A DNA stretch of 64,000 bases from CAYNEI01 sp964396185 (GCA_964396185.1 CAYNEI010000010.1:1-64000); one strand, 5' to 3'. Shown: positions 1 to 8,190, counted from the first letter of the stretch. Notes: generated by a model not told the origin, from the sequence alone. Numbers and translations are program-made.

Positions 1-2
1 CC

Positions 3-143
3 ACGAGCACGCCTGGGTTCTTCGTGGTGGATCCGCTCATCCCGGACTACCTGCCGATCCCGGGCCTGGACCCCGTCACGCTGGCCTCGCTGCTCGCGGT
101 GGCAGGAGCCATGGTGGGTCGGCGCCACCACCGACGCACCTGA
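3..143 (+). CDS. C-terminal end of a surface protein with sorting-type tail (partial)
   Basis: An open frame enters from the left edge and ends at TGA 141-143, giving the last 46 residues. The tail reads as a proline-rich linker (IPDYLPIPGLDP), a hydrophobic segment of about 17 residues (VTLASLLAVAGAMVG) and a short basic end (RRHHRRT). This layout is typical of archaeal C-terminal sorting signals of the PGF-CTERM kind, which are processed at the membrane. The protein at 10739-14557 ends in the same way. The exact sorting motif is not a perfect match, so the family is inferred. Confidence 0.6.
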   Translation, partial: TSTPGFFVVDPLIPDYLPIPGLDPVTLASLLAVAGAMVGRRHHRRT

Positions 144-572
144 CACCCCGCCCACCGCTCGAGCGGGGCCCACCAACCATCGTCCAACGGCCTGCGCGCA
201 GGCCTTGTCACCCCGCCGCCGGGGTCACCTGTTGTCCCTGCGCGGCCCTGTTCAACCCCGTGCTCCCAGCCAGCGGTGAACCTCTCTCCGCTGATCTCGC
301 TTCCCATGGCCCCTCTCTCGCCCGCCCATGACAACCGCGTGTGCAGCAAGCTTTAAGTAAGTCCTGACGGACGGTTCGGATGTCCCCGGGGAGACCCGTG
401 GACGTGTTGCCGAACCCGCACCCCCGAGACCACCCGGCCTTGCCACCGGGGCTGGTCCAAGGATCACCCCTCCAGCGCGAGCTGGGCCGGTCTCGTTGTG
501 CGAACCACCCGCCGATCCGCTCCAGCGTAAGCGCTGCCGGGTCGGCTCAACCGCACCGAGGGAAGACGACCC
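144..572. other. Intergenic region with likely terminator and trmB promoter
   Basis: No convincing gene is seen. Just after the first gene, CCGCTCGAGCGG (154-165) is a perfect palindrome within a GC-rich stretch and may act as a terminator. CTTTAAGTAA at 351-360 is the best TATA-like box and would start transcription near 380, leaving a leader of about 190 bases before the TrmB gene at 573. An open frame from 380 runs into the TrmB gene in another frame and has no supporting features. Confidence 0.4.
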
Positions 573-1394
573 ATGGCCATCAACAAGGAACGGCTCAGCA
601 AGGTACAGGAGTACGGACTGACAGAGTACGAGGCGCGCGCCTACCTCGCCCTTCTCGATTTCGAGGTGGCGCCTGCCAGCAAGGTGGCGCGCCTCTCGCG
701 CGTGCCGCGAACGAAGATCTACCAGGCCCTCGAGGGGCTGGAGACCAAGCAGCTCGTCCGGGTGATCCCGGACCGGCCCAAGCAGTTCGTGGCCCAGCCT
801 TTCAAGAACTTCCTCGAGCAGCTTGAGCGCGACCACAAGCGCCAGGCTGAGGCGCTGGCCGCCAAGAAGGAGGAGGTCTCGGCTGAGTTCACGCCCAAGG
901 GCACCGTGGAGCTGGACGATCCCGGCCAGTTCGTCATGGTCCGCTCGCGCGCGAACGTCACCGAGAAGCTCATGAGCCTGATCGAGAACGCCGAGGAGTC
1001 CGTCGTGGTCCTGGGCAGCGAGATGGCCCTGGCCCGCTTCGCCTACTTCACCCCAGGCCTGGAGAAGGCCGCCGAGCGCGGTGTGATGTTCACCGCCGTG
1101 GGCCCGGTCACGGACCGCAACAGCGAGCAGGTGAGCGAGCTCGAGGCCCACGGCCGCGTGCTGGCCTTCAGCCAAGCCACGCAGGGCCACTGCCTGGTGA
1201 TCATCGACGAGAACGAGGCGCTCTTGATCCACGCCGTCCCGGACGACACCCACCTCTTCCAGGGCGAGGACGTGGCGCTGTGGACCGACGACGCCGCCAT
1301 GGTCCGCTCGCTGGAAGCCACGCTCGAGATCGCGCTCAGCGTTGCCACGGTGCGCCAAGAGGCCACCGAGCAAGCCGCCCCGACGACCGCGTAA
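573..1394 (+). CDS. TrmB-family transcriptional regulator, copy 1
   Basis: 273 residues. The N-terminal 75 residues form a winged helix typical of TrmB regulators (GLTEYEARAYLALL, then a recognition region VPRTKIYQALEGL). A charged coil (about 80-110) follows, and a C-terminal sensor half. Characterised TrmB proteins bind sugars or other small molecules and control nearby promoters. GAGGGA at 560-565 is a possible ribosome site for the ATG at 573. It is a clear paralogue of the protein at 2799-3593; both share GLTEYEARAYLALL, SRVPRTKIYQ and a C-terminal FQGxDVAxWTDD motif. It heads a group that includes a secreted protein, which is its likely target. The ligand is unknown. Confidence 0.88.
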   Translation: MAINKERLSKVQEYGLTEYEARAYLALLDFEVAPASKVARLSRVPRTKIYQALEGLETKQLVRVIPDRPKQFVAQPFKNFLEQLERDHKRQAEALAAKKEEVSAEFTPKGTVELDDPGQFVMVRSRANVTEKLMSLIENAEESVVVLGSEMALARFAYFTPGLEKAAERGVMFTAVGPVTDRNSEQVSELEAHGRVLAFSQATQGHCLVIIDENEALLIHAVPDDTHLFQGEDVALWTDDAAMVRSLEATLEIALSVATVRQEATEQAAPTTA

Positions 1395-1433
1395 GCTGGC
1401 GTTAGACGCGAGAGCACCGAGGTGACAGACCCT

Positions 1434-1691
1434 ATGTCCACCACCGAGCGTGACGAGCACCCCATCAAGGGAGGCTCGACGAACGAGAACGGCACCGTGG
1501 AGAGCGGCCCGACCGCCTCCACCCAGAGGTGCCCCACCACGAACACCCCCGATCCAACGGCGCCCCACGTGCCCGCCTACGAGCTGGGCATCGTGGAGAC
1601 GCTCTGCCGGATGGCGCTGCTGCGCAACCGCTCGCTCACCGTGAGCGGTGCCTACGTGCGCGACCCGCCAGAGCTTGGCCCCATCGACTGA
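1434..1691 (+). CDS. Small hypothetical protein between regulator and secreted protein
   Basis: 85 residues, no recognised family. The ATG at 1434 is preferred because GAGGTGA (1419-1425) sits 8 bases upstream; a GTG at 1422 in the same frame would overlap that site. The first half is Thr/Glu/Pro-rich and probably unstructured. The second half contains an amphipathic stretch (ELGIVETLCRMALLRNRSLT). It lies 39 bases after the regulator and 37 bases before the secreted protein, so co-transcription is likely. A similarly placed open frame occurs in the second cassette at 3590-3892, but the sequence similarity is weak. Confidence 0.5.
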   Translation: MSTTERDEHPIKGGSTNENGTVESGPTASTQRCPTTNTPDPTAPHVPAYELGIVETLCRMALLRNRSLTVSGAYVRDPPELGPID

Positions 1692-1728
1692 GAACCCGGA
1701 GATCGACCAACCTGAAGAGGTGCGAGTC

Positions 1729-2535
1729 GTGAACGAGCCCCGTGTCAACCGCAAGACAGCCGCCACCGTTCTAGCCGTGGCGCTGATCCTGGCGGGCTTC
1801 GGGAGCGTTCGCGCAGACCAGGCGGTCAAGGACGGCATGTTCCTGACCACGGGTCACACGAACTTCCTCGACATGGACGAGGGCGACTCTAGCTGCTTCG
1901 CCGGCCTGGCCGGGATCCTCATGCAACAGGTCCTCTGGTTCAACGGCCAGATCCTCTTCGAGCGCGCCGCCAATGGTGGGGACTCCTGGATCTACGTGAC
2001 AGAGCACCTGAACACGAAATACACAGGTTTCCCAGGCTACGACAGCGAGACTGGCATCAAACGCAACGATCCCAGTCGTGAAACCCTCTATGACTCGAAC
2101 AACACGTACGACATCAACGTCCCGGATCAGAACGGGAACGACAAAACCTGGGAAGTCCGGGAGCTCTTCGCGATCCGCGAGAAACTCGTCGCTGGGTCAC
2201 CCGGTGAGGGTGGTGTCGAGCCTGGAGGAGTCGAGAAGGTCTACGTCTGGGCCGTGAAGGTCCACGGCGAGACGTTCCGGGATCCTGCGATCCAACGGGA
2301 GTACAACTTCGCCATGGTCATCGACACGTGCAAGTTCCACGAGCGGAGCTCGCACGGCGAGGTCGAACACGAGAACGGGACGTACAAAGACGGGGATCCG
2401 GCCGAGGACACACGCTTCGGCCACGACCCGAACAACCCACCGGGCGACCACACCCACATGGACCGGCCGGCCGACGTCTGGATCGGCGGACCGCCAGATG
2501 TGTCACCCATCCCAACCGGGGAGGTGGAAGGATGA
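1729..2535 (+). CDS. Secreted protein of the TrmB cassette, copy 1
   Basis: 268 residues from the GTG at 1729, chosen because GAGGTG (1717-1722) precedes it and a signal peptide begins there: basic NRK, then hydrophobic TAATVLAVALILAGFG, then a likely cut after SVRA. The mature protein is acidic with no known domain. It is related to the larger protein at 3889-5598: VLWFNGQILFE corresponds to VLWFNDQFLFG, REYNFAMVID to IEYNFLIAVD, and a His/Asn/Pro-rich segment (HDPNNPPGDH versus HPHNPNDDH) lies at matching positions. It probably acts at the cell surface or outside the cell under control of the adjacent TrmB protein. Confidence 0.75.
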   Translation: MNEPRVNRKTAATVLAVALILAGFGSVRADQAVKDGMFLTTGHTNFLDMDEGDSSCFAGLAGILMQQVLWFNGQILFERAANGGDSWIYVTEHLNTKYTGFPGYDSETGIKRNDPSRETLYDSNNTYDINVPDQNGNDKTWEVRELFAIREKLVAGSPGEGGVEPGGVEKVYVWAVKVHGETFRDPAIQREYNFAMVIDTCKFHERSSHGEVEHENGTYKDGDPAEDTRFGHDPNNPPGDHTHMDRPADVWIGGPPDVSPIPTGEVEG

Positions 2536-2795
2536 CCCCATCCACACCCCCGAGCGCCGCGCGCCCACCGCGCGGCACCCTTCACACGCTTCACACGTTC
2601 ACGGTCACACCCCGAGCCAGCACGAGCTGGCCTGGGGCTGACACGCGCCCGCCCCAGGGCGCATGCGGATGCCGAACCCGCACACCGGCCGCTGCCTCTG
2701 GCACCGGCCAACCGACCCCCAGCGCGAGCTCTGCTCGCGCGACCGAACGGACCCCCGCCGGTGGCGGTGGACCGTTGAGAGAAGACGAGGTGTAA
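2532..2795 (+). CDS. Possible small protein coupled to TrmB copy 2
   Basis: An 87-codon frame starts with an ATG overlapping the previous stop (ATGA at 2532-2535), has GAGGTG (2521-2526) just upstream, and ends at 2795, four bases before the next regulator. The placement fits translational coupling. The predicted protein is rich in Pro, Arg, Thr and Ser, with no hydrophobic core or recognised motif, and the region contains CCGCGCG/CGCGCGG inverted sequences. It may simply be spacer DNA with an accidental open frame. Confidence 0.3.
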   Translation: MTPSTPPSAARPPRGTLHTLHTFTVTPRASTSWPGADTRPPQGACGCRTRTPAAASGTGQPTPSASSARATERTPAGGGGPLREDEV

Positions 2796-2798
2796 CGC

Positions 2799-3593
2799 AT
2801 GGCAATCAGACCAGAACACATGGAGAAGGTACAGGACTATGGCCTGACCGAGTACGAGGCTCGGGCCTACCTGGCCCTCCTGGAACTGCATGGTGGCACC
2901 GCCAGAGAGGTCGCAAGCCTCTCGCGCGTGCCCCGGACGAAGATCTACCAGGTCCTCGACGACCTGCACGAGAAGCGTCTGGCAGAGATGATCCCCGAGC
3001 GGCCCAAGAGGTACATCGCGGTGCCGTTCGAGGAGTACCTCTCCCGGTTCGAGGAGGACTACAAGCAGAAGCTCGAGAAGATCGCCGAGGACCGCGTGCT
3101 GGCACGCGAGGAGCTCATCCCCAGCGGGGGGATGGAGACCACGCAGGCCGGGTCCTTCCAGGTCTTCAAGGGCCGCAAGAACGTGACCACGAAGGTCGAG
3201 GAGATGATCCAGGACGCCGAGACCGATGTCTTCCACATCGGCTCGTGTGCTGCAGCCAAGCGCTTCAGCTACCACACCCCGGTCCTCAAGGAGGTGACGG
3301 GCAACGGCGTGCACGTACGCACCATGTTCCCCAAGAGCACCACCGAGACCACGGGCCTGGACGAGCTCCACGAGTCTTGCGAGATCCGGCTGCGCGAGGA
3401 AGACCCCGCGGGAGCCGCGATCCTGATCATCGATGACAAGGCCGCGCTCGTCTGGCACCCGGTGCCGGACGACAGCCACGTCTTCCAAGGCGACGACGTG
3501 GCCATGTGGACCGACGACGAGGTCGTCGTGCGCGACCTGAAGTCCGGCTTCGAAGCACAGTGGCTCACCGCGAAAGAGGTGAGCGACGAGTGA
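2799..3593 (+). CDS. TrmB-family transcriptional regulator, copy 2
   Basis: 264 residues, start ATG with GAGGTG 12 bases upstream. The layout matches copy 1 at 573-1394: a winged helix in residues 1-75 (GLTEYEARAYLALLELHG, SRVPRTKIYQVLDDL), a charged helical linker, then the sensor half ending in VPDDSHVFQGDDVAMWTDD. Similarity to copy 1 runs over the whole length, so the pair arose by duplication. Residues in the sensor half differ more than those in the DNA-binding half, which suggests a shared kind of operator with a different ligand. The next gene is again a secreted protein of the same family. Confidence 0.88.
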   Translation: MAIRPEHMEKVQDYGLTEYEARAYLALLELHGGTAREVASLSRVPRTKIYQVLDDLHEKRLAEMIPERPKRYIAVPFEEYLSRFEEDYKQKLEKIAEDRVLAREELIPSGGMETTQAGSFQVFKGRKNVTTKVEEMIQDAETDVFHIGSCAAAKRFSYHTPVLKEVTGNGVHVRTMFPKSTTETTGLDELHESCEIRLREEDPAGAAILIIDDKAALVWHPVPDDSHVFQGDDVAMWTDDEVVVRDLKSGFEAQWLTAKEVSDE

Positions 3594-3892
3594 TCGACAG
3601 GGCCCGCTGCAGCCAGCCCGCCCGCGCCAAGAGCGCCCCAACCGGGCGCTGCAGTTGGCTCGATCCCGGCCGACGAGGGAGCCCCAACGCCCTCCCGACC
3701 GGCGCTCCAAGGCAACCTCCAAGGGACCCTGTTGTTCCCAACGCCAGTGACACAAGACGGCATATGGAGGCCCTTGAGCATCGCATCCTACGCGGAGGCA
3801 AGCGAGCCATCAGTACTGATGGGTCGGCGACCCCGGTCGCCGGTAGCGTTCCGCGCTTGGAAAACGCAAACGTTGGAGGTGAGAGAAGGTGA
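3590..3892 (+). CDS. Possible small protein in cassette 2
   Basis: A 100-codon frame starts at a GTG overlapping the stop of TrmB copy 2 and ends in a TGA that overlaps the GTG start of the next secreted protein (3889-3892). Such end-to-end overlap is common in translated operons and mirrors the small gene at 1434-1691 in cassette 1. The sequence is rich in Arg, Pro and Ser, with one helical-looking part (MEALEHRILRGGKRAIS). No family is recognised, and a shorter start at ATG 3764 is possible. Confidence 0.3.
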   Translation: MIDRARCSQPARAKSAPTGRCSWLDPGRRGSPNALPTGAPRQPPRDPVVPNASDTRRHMEALEHRILRGGKRAISTDGSATPVAGSVPRLENANVGGERR

Positions 3893-5598
3893 ATCGTCGA
3901 AAAATGATTGCGCTGTTTCTCGTGTTGGCACTCACAGGGAGTGCTCTCGCGCTGCAACAGCAGAAGGTATACAAGGAGGACAGCGGCGATCCCCGCGCAG
4001 AGGGAGTCGTCGCCGTTCAGCAACACTCGGTGTTCGTCGAACTGATCGTCGAACAGAATGACACCGTGCGCCAAGAGCACAAGTTCGCCGCTGTGGTGGG
4101 GCTTGTGAAGGAGTGCAAAGAGGTCCGCAACGTCTTCGACAACGCGGTTCTCTGGTTCAACGACCAGTTCCTCTTCGGCACGAAGGCGAACAACCGAACG
4201 AACGTGACGTCCGATTTCGGCTTCAACCCGAACCGGAGCCACAACCTGTCCAACCCGGACGATCCCGGCTTCGTTCGAGCCCAGGACAACCAAGAGCGTT
4301 GGGGTGGCTGTTTCATCCCCAACGGCTTCATCCACGCCATCGGCCAGGACGACCCCTACGGTCTAGAGCAGGGCGTCGACGCCGATGCCGGTGGTACCGG
4401 TGAGCCCGGCACTGTCGCCGCGGGTGGCGACGGCATCGGCTTCGTGAAGAACCTGATCCGCCAGGACAACGCCTGCAACGGCTGCATCTTCGAGTACTCG
4501 GGCACGTTCTACATCACGGACCCCAACGGTCATGGGTGGATGGTCGACAAAACGCTCTACCCGGTCTCGTTCGAGGGCGACCTCTTCCAGTCCAGCGGTG
4601 AGTGTGACGAGGGGAACTTCCTGGGGATCCAGGAGCCCACCGACAACCACCACTGTGATCGTGCAGAGGACGATGGATCGGCACCCCCGAACGCCGACAA
4701 CCACTGCTTCGACGGTGACGCAGAGTGTGACGGCAGCGGTAGCCACGACTCCCACAAGGTCGCAGGCATGACGCTCCGTGAGCCCCTGTTCAGCGTCCAC
4801 GTGCAGGTCGACCCCGACACCCGCCAGGGCTTCGCCGATGAGGCGATCTGGGCCTACGACAGTGGCGACCTGCGCGAGGGTATGCCCCGCTACGAGAACG
4901 CCGACACGCCGAACTACGAACCGTGCCGCACCCTGAACGACGGCACCCAGTGCGCGATCGAGTACAACTTCCTGATCGCGGTCGACTTCGACTCGTTCGA
5001 CGACTTCGGCATCGACGTAGAGGAGACGAACACCAACTCAAACGTCTCCAGCCAGGGCGAGAACGAGATCATCGCTGATGGCAAGGAGCACGGCTTCCAG
5101 GGCGCCGACAACGGCGACCAGGCCTGGCAAGGCAACTCCCACCCGCACAACCCGAACGACGACCACTACACGCCAGCGGACACCGACGGCGACGGCGTCA
5201 ACGAGACGTGCGTGGAAGCCAGCAACGGCATCCCCGATGTGCAAGACACGATCGACCTCGACGGTGACGGTACCGAGGGTGAGGCCGACGCCAACAACGA
5301 CGGCGTCCGGGACGACGCGGAGAACTGTCTCAACGCTATGAACCCACGACACAAGCACGACGTGGTCCTGCTGGACATGTTCTTCTTCGACCAGGCTCCC
5401 TGGTACATCGAGCAGAACCCGTACTGGGACGAGTTCGGTGGCCCACCCACGTGGGACGACCAGTGTGAGAACGCAGCCGGGACCCCCAGCGACACCCAGC
5501 GTGCCGCTGTAACCGCCCGGATCCCTGTGGTCTGTGACGTGACGGCCGACGACGGCTTCCACACCCACGACGGCAGCCAGACGCCCAACCCGAGTTAG
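3889..5598 (+). CDS. Large secreted protein of the TrmB cassette, copy 2
   Basis: 569 residues. The GTG start has a strong ribosome site, GGAGGTGA (3876-3883). A signal peptide is evident (NRRKMIALFLVLALTGSALA). The mature protein is very acidic and Asn-rich, with several Cys pairs. Near residues 430-490 it carries calcium-binding-type repeats (DTDGDGVNET, DLDGDGTEGE, ANNDGVRDDAENC) like thrombospondin type 3 repeats. Shared segments with the protein at 1729-2535 (VLWFN-Q-LF, EYNF-VD) make it an enlarged paralogue. No catalytic motif is visible. It is probably an exported, calcium-stabilised surface or matrix protein controlled by the TrmB protein just upstream. Confidence 0.78.
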   Translation: MNRRKMIALFLVLALTGSALALQQQKVYKEDSGDPRAEGVVAVQQHSVFVELIVEQNDTVRQEHKFAAVVGLVKECKEVRNVFDNAVLWFNDQFLFGTKANNRTNVTSDFGFNPNRSHNLSNPDDPGFVRAQDNQERWGGCFIPNGFIHAIGQDDPYGLEQGVDADAGGTGEPGTVAAGGDGIGFVKNLIRQDNACNGCIFEYSGTFYITDPNGHGWMVDKTLYPVSFEGDLFQSSGECDEGNFLGIQEPTDNHHCDRAEDDGSAPPNADNHCFDGDAECDGSGSHDSHKVAGMTLREPLFSVHVQVDPDTRQGFADEAIWAYDSGDLREGMPRYENADTPNYEPCRTLNDGTQCAIEYNFLIAVDFDSFDDFGIDVEETNTNSNVSSQGENEIIADGKEHGFQGADNGDQAWQGNSHPHNPNDDHYTPADTDGDGVNETCVEASNGIPDVQDTIDLDGDGTEGEADANNDGVRDDAENCLNAMNPRHKHDVVLLDMFFFDQAPWYIEQNPYWDEFGGPPTWDDQCENAAGTPSDTQRAAVTARIPVVCDVTADDGFHTHDGSQTPNPS

Positions 5599-5898
5599 GC
5601 GTCCAGGACCTCTGGTAACGGACCACCCCCACGGGGGCTTCGGCCCCCGTCTCCCTCTCCACTCGCCGCCATTCTGGCGGCACCCCCGCCCCGAATGAGG
5701 GGGAAAGAGGCTCGCCCTTCGACTCCGTCGGCTCGGCCCGACGCCGGGCTGACGGGCGGGCCCACCTTCCCCTCCTTTTCTCTCACCTCTCTGATCGAGC
5801 CAGTCGAAAGACTCGTCCGCCGAGAGCCACGTCACCACCGGCGGTGACGGTCGCTTCCTCTTGACCCCAGAGACGAACACGCGCGCAGGTGTTGCCGA
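5599..5898. other. Intergenic region with terminator; no gene seen
   Basis: After the hairpin at 5631-5650 the region holds a pyrimidine-rich run (CCTTCCCCTCCTTTTCTCTC, 5765-5784), typical of archaeal termination zones. It also has short inverted GC stretches and no open frame with coding character. Confidence 0.4.
5631..5650 (+). terminator. Hairpin with TTCG loop after the secreted protein
   Basis: ACGGGGGC and GCCCCCGT are perfectly complementary across a TTCG loop and are followed by a CT-rich tract, 32 bases after the stop at 5598. Confidence 0.55.
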
Positions 5899-6492
5899 GT
5901 GAGTGAGAGCGCCGCATGGAGCCCGTACCCCCACGAGGAGGTACGGGTGCCGTTGCTCTGGAGGAAGCGCATCCTCCTCGCCCTCATCCTTGGCACCGTT
6001 TTCGCGATCTGGGCGCTCTCGCTCAGCGTCACCACGGACACCTCCGAGGAGCTCACGGTCTTCGGCGGGGACGGCTCGAGCGTGACCGTCGAGCGGCCCG
6101 AGGACGAGCGCCGGGAGCCGGCGCTTAGCGTGACCCTGCGCCCCGGCGAGACCGCCCGGGTCGATGAAGACCTGACCCTGACCGACCAAGAGACCACGCC
6201 GGGTGAGCGAGGCACGCCCATCCCGGAACGACCCGCCGGCACGCCGTTCTTCGGCCTGCTGCTCCTGCTGGGACCGTTCCTGCTCGCCCTGTTCCTCTGG
6301 CGCTACCTGGGCACCCAGGGCGCATCCACCGAGGTGAACTACGGGATCTACAAGGGCCTGATGCCGCTTGAGCTCGTCACCTCCACCCACGCCAAGCTGG
6401 TGCTCACAGGCACGCGGGTGGATCAGAACCCGTTCGGCAAGGCGCGCACCGACTACCTGCGAACCGCTGAGCCGGATCGGTTCGTCGCGTGA
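5899..6492 (+). CDS. Membrane protein of unknown function with two transmembrane helices
   Basis: 197 residues from GTG 5899. A short cytoplasmic N-terminus with basic residues (WRKR) precedes helix 1 (about 25-42, ILLALILGTVFAIWALSLSV). About 80 polar, mostly beta-type external residues follow, then helix 2 (about 114-133, FFGLLLLLGPFLLALFLWRY), and a cytoplasmic tail of 65 residues (YGIYKGLMPLELV). No known domain is recognised. No strong ribosome site is seen and the start could be later. It lies alone between a terminator and the repeat-bounded GxxExxY unit. Confidence 0.6.
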   Translation: MSESAAWSPYPHEEVRVPLLWRKRILLALILGTVFAIWALSLSVTTDTSEELTVFGGDGSSVTVERPEDERREPALSVTLRPGETARVDEDLTLTDQETTPGERGTPIPERPAGTPFFGLLLLLGPFLLALFLWRYLGTQGASTEVNYGIYKGLMPLELVTSTHAKLVLTGTRVDQNPFGKARTDYLRTAEPDRFVA

Positions 6493-6530
6493 GCGGGGAA
6501 CCTGGGATTATAACCATTCTAACCTCGGGT

Positions 6531-6629
6531 CTCTGTGTTCTCTGTGCCCCCTCGGACAGGCTCCGGTTGTCTGAGTGCGTTTGAGCGCTGATGACGAACA
6601 CACAGGGGGCACAGGGTAGCACAGGGGTC
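6531..6629. repeat. Left composite terminal repeat of the GxxExxY unit
   Basis: CTGTGCCCCCT (6542-6552) and AGGGGGCACAG (6604-6614) are perfect 11-base inverted arms. The outer segment GAGCGCTGATGACGAACACA (6583-6602) is repeated directly at 7258 with one change. Confidence 0.75.
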
Positions 6630-6722
6630 ACCGGGGAACACGCGTGTTGACGGCACGTGCCAGCAACGAGATGTGCTCGGCTCGCGGGATGAAGTCATGT
6701 ACTCCTGGCTCGACCACCCACC

Positions 6723-7124
6723 GTGCGTAGACGGGCCCACCTCCCGATCCCCGAGGCAACGAACAGGGCAAGCGGCCTCATCGTCGCTGGAGCCATGGAG
6801 GTGCATACCGAGCTTGGGCCTGGGATGCTGGAGTCGATGTACGCAGAAGCCCTGGAACGTGAGATCCGGGAGCGGGGGCTCCCTGTCGAGCGGGAGGTGT
6901 TGACCCCGTGCCTCTACAAGGGGGAGCCGCTCTCCCAGCGATTCCGGCTGGACCTCCTCGTGGACGAGCGGGTCGTCGTCGAACTCAAGACTGTAGAGGT
7001 GATCCATCCGGTCCATCGAGCGCAGGTCCTCAGCTACCTCCGAGCCACCAGCCACAGGGTTGGGCTGTTGCTCAATTTCCATGTGGATCGCATGAGCGAC
7101 GGGATCGAGCGGTTCGTCCTCTAG
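6723..7124 (+). CDS. GxxExxY protein, PDDEXK-type nuclease fold
   Basis: 133 residues. The family signature is present as GMLESMY (about residues 36-42), preceded by the usual helix with an EVHTELGPG motif. A PD-(D/E)XK-like core follows: Asp in FRLDLLV (about 75), then ELK (about 87-89), with a conserved QVLSYL helix and a hydrophobic strand GLLLNF. The family is widespread in bacteria and archaea; its role is not settled, and the fold suggests nucleic-acid cleavage. Start GTG 6723 lacks a clear ribosome site. The gene is bounded on both sides by long related repeats, so the nuclease may act on them. Confidence 0.8.
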   Translation: MRRRAHLPIPEATNRASGLIVAGAMEVHTELGPGMLESMYAEALEREIRERGLPVEREVLTPCLYKGEPLSQRFRLDLLVDERVVVELKTVEVIHPVHRAQVLSYLRATSHRVGLLLNFHVDRMSDGIERFVL

Positions 7125-7167
7125 CCGCGTACATGGCCCATACGGACCCACCGTTGTTCGGTCGTCC

Positions 7168-7291
7168 CTGTGTTCTCTGTGCTACCCTGTGTCCCCTGTG
7201 ACTGTCATCAGCCTGGGCGTGATCAACCGAGACGGGCATCGGTGGCCTAGGTGCTCGGAGCGCTGATCACGAACACACAGCGTAGCACAGG
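7168..7291. repeat. Right composite terminal repeat of the GxxExxY unit
   Basis: The segment holds TGTGTTCTCTGTGC (7170-7183), then TACCCTGTGTCCCCTGTG, and after a spacer GAGCGCTGATCACGAACACA (7258-7277). CTGTGCTAC (7177-7185) pairs with GTAGCACAG (7282-7290). The second half matches the left repeat except for a 10-base deletion. Confidence 0.72.
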
Positions 7292-7335
7292 CGCCACAGG
7301 TTGGCCAGGCGCTGTGTGTCACTGGGAGGGGGAAC

Positions 7336-7344
7336 AATTAAATT
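7336..7344 (+). promoter_or_regulatory. TATA-like box AATTAAATT
   Basis: This AT-only stretch in a GC-rich background is centred 28 bases before ATG 7368, which fits a leaderless transcript. Confidence 0.6.
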
Positions 7345-7367
7345 GTCACCCCAGTATACAACAATCC

Positions 7368-8186
7368 ATGGGAAGGCTGGAGAGGCTGCTCCTCGCCGGG
7401 GCGATGGTGACCGCGGGCGTGCTCATCGCTCCCTCGGCGGCAGCGTCGGAGGACACGTGCATCCCGATCACGTACACGATCACCGAGGAGCTCAGCGGCA
7501 AGCACACGATCTGCCCCGAGCAAGGCATCGGTGGGCTGCCCTCGGTGCCAGGCGTCGGTGGGCCTGATGTGAGCATCCATCCGGACCCAGTGGGGTACTG
7601 GAGCTCACGGCTCCCAGGCGTCCCCGGCGTGCCAGGGACTCCAGGGGTCCCAGGGATCCCCTCTACTGGTGATGTCAACGCTACCCCCTGTGCGGATGAT
7701 GAGTCGGGCTACCACGCCACCCTCCAGGAGACCTCGGTGTTCGTCTGCGTCAGCGCCGAGTACCATCCTCCCAGCAAGATCATCCCCATCCCAACCTCGG
7801 ACATGCTCGCCCCTGAGACCCACCACTGCCCGGACAACCTGCCGGGCAGGTCCATCACCTGGTGGGAGTGGGAGCTTGGGGCTTGTATCATCATCGACTA
7901 CTGGATCCCGTCCACCACGGACGGTGGCGTCTCCGTTGAGACCGAGCCCTGCGAGGTCCCCTCCGGGCGCGGGGATGACCCAGCCGTCTTCGTCGGCGAC
8001 GGTGGCGTGGCGGTCTGCGTGGTCTCCACGGTGGAGCAGGGCCACACGCCCGGCCCGGACGACCTGCCGGAGCTCGGGTACTCGCTCGAGCCGTGCTCGG
8101 TGCGAAGCGTGGACCCTGAGGTCACCATCAACGACGGCGGGCTGTTCGTCTGCGTCACCTTCGGCGTCGACGGTGGCTCCACTTAA
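7368..8186 (+). CDS. Secreted repeat protein with collagen-like segment
   Basis: 272 residues from ATG 7368, chosen from the TATA spacing and because a signal peptide begins there (GRLERLLLAGAMVTAGVLIAPSAAA). A Gly-Val-Pro run resembling collagen repeats (LPGVPGVPGTPGVPGIP, about 83-99) follows. The rest contains about three loosely repeated Cys-pair modules of the form PC...V...DGG-VCV (for example VFVGDGGVAVCV and VTINDGGLFVCV). No enzyme motif is visible. It is likely an extracellular or surface protein stabilised by disulfides. It precedes tatA, but no twin-arginine motif is seen in its own signal. Confidence 0.7.
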   Translation: MGRLERLLLAGAMVTAGVLIAPSAAASEDTCIPITYTITEELSGKHTICPEQGIGGLPSVPGVGGPDVSIHPDPVGYWSSRLPGVPGVPGTPGVPGIPSTGDVNATPCADDESGYHATLQETSVFVCVSAEYHPPSKIIPIPTSDMLAPETHHCPDNLPGRSITWWEWELGACIIIDYWIPSTTDGGVSVETEPCEVPSGRGDDPAVFVGDGGVAVCVVSTVEQGHTPGPDDLPELGYSLEPCSVRSVDPEVTINDGGLFVCVTFGVDGGST

Positions 8187-8190
8187 ATAT
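8183..8190 (+). promoter_or_regulatory. TATA-like box TTAAATAT for tatA
   Basis: It spans the stop codon region of the preceding gene and is centred about 25 bases before ATG 8211, favouring that start over the ATG at 8202. Confidence 0.6.

Larger units (their letters stand above)
6528..7300. mobile_element. Repeat-bounded unit carrying a GxxExxY nuclease gene
   Basis: One gene (6723-7124) sits between two composite repeats. Each repeat contains a forward motif TGTGTTCTCTGTGC (6534-6547; 7170-7183) and, 36-75 bases further, a reverse-type motif GAGCGCTGAT-ACGAACACACAG (6583-; 7258-). The forward and reverse motifs of each flank are partly complementary, so each flank can fold back on itself. 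No transposase is present. The layout suggests a unit that moves or recombines through its terminal repeats, but no empty site is available to prove mobility. Confidence 0.5.

Noticed and set aside
380..826. A gene overlapping the first TrmB gene
   Set aside because: Most of the frame is a shadow of the TrmB coding sequence; the upstream part is Pro/Arg-rich with no motif.
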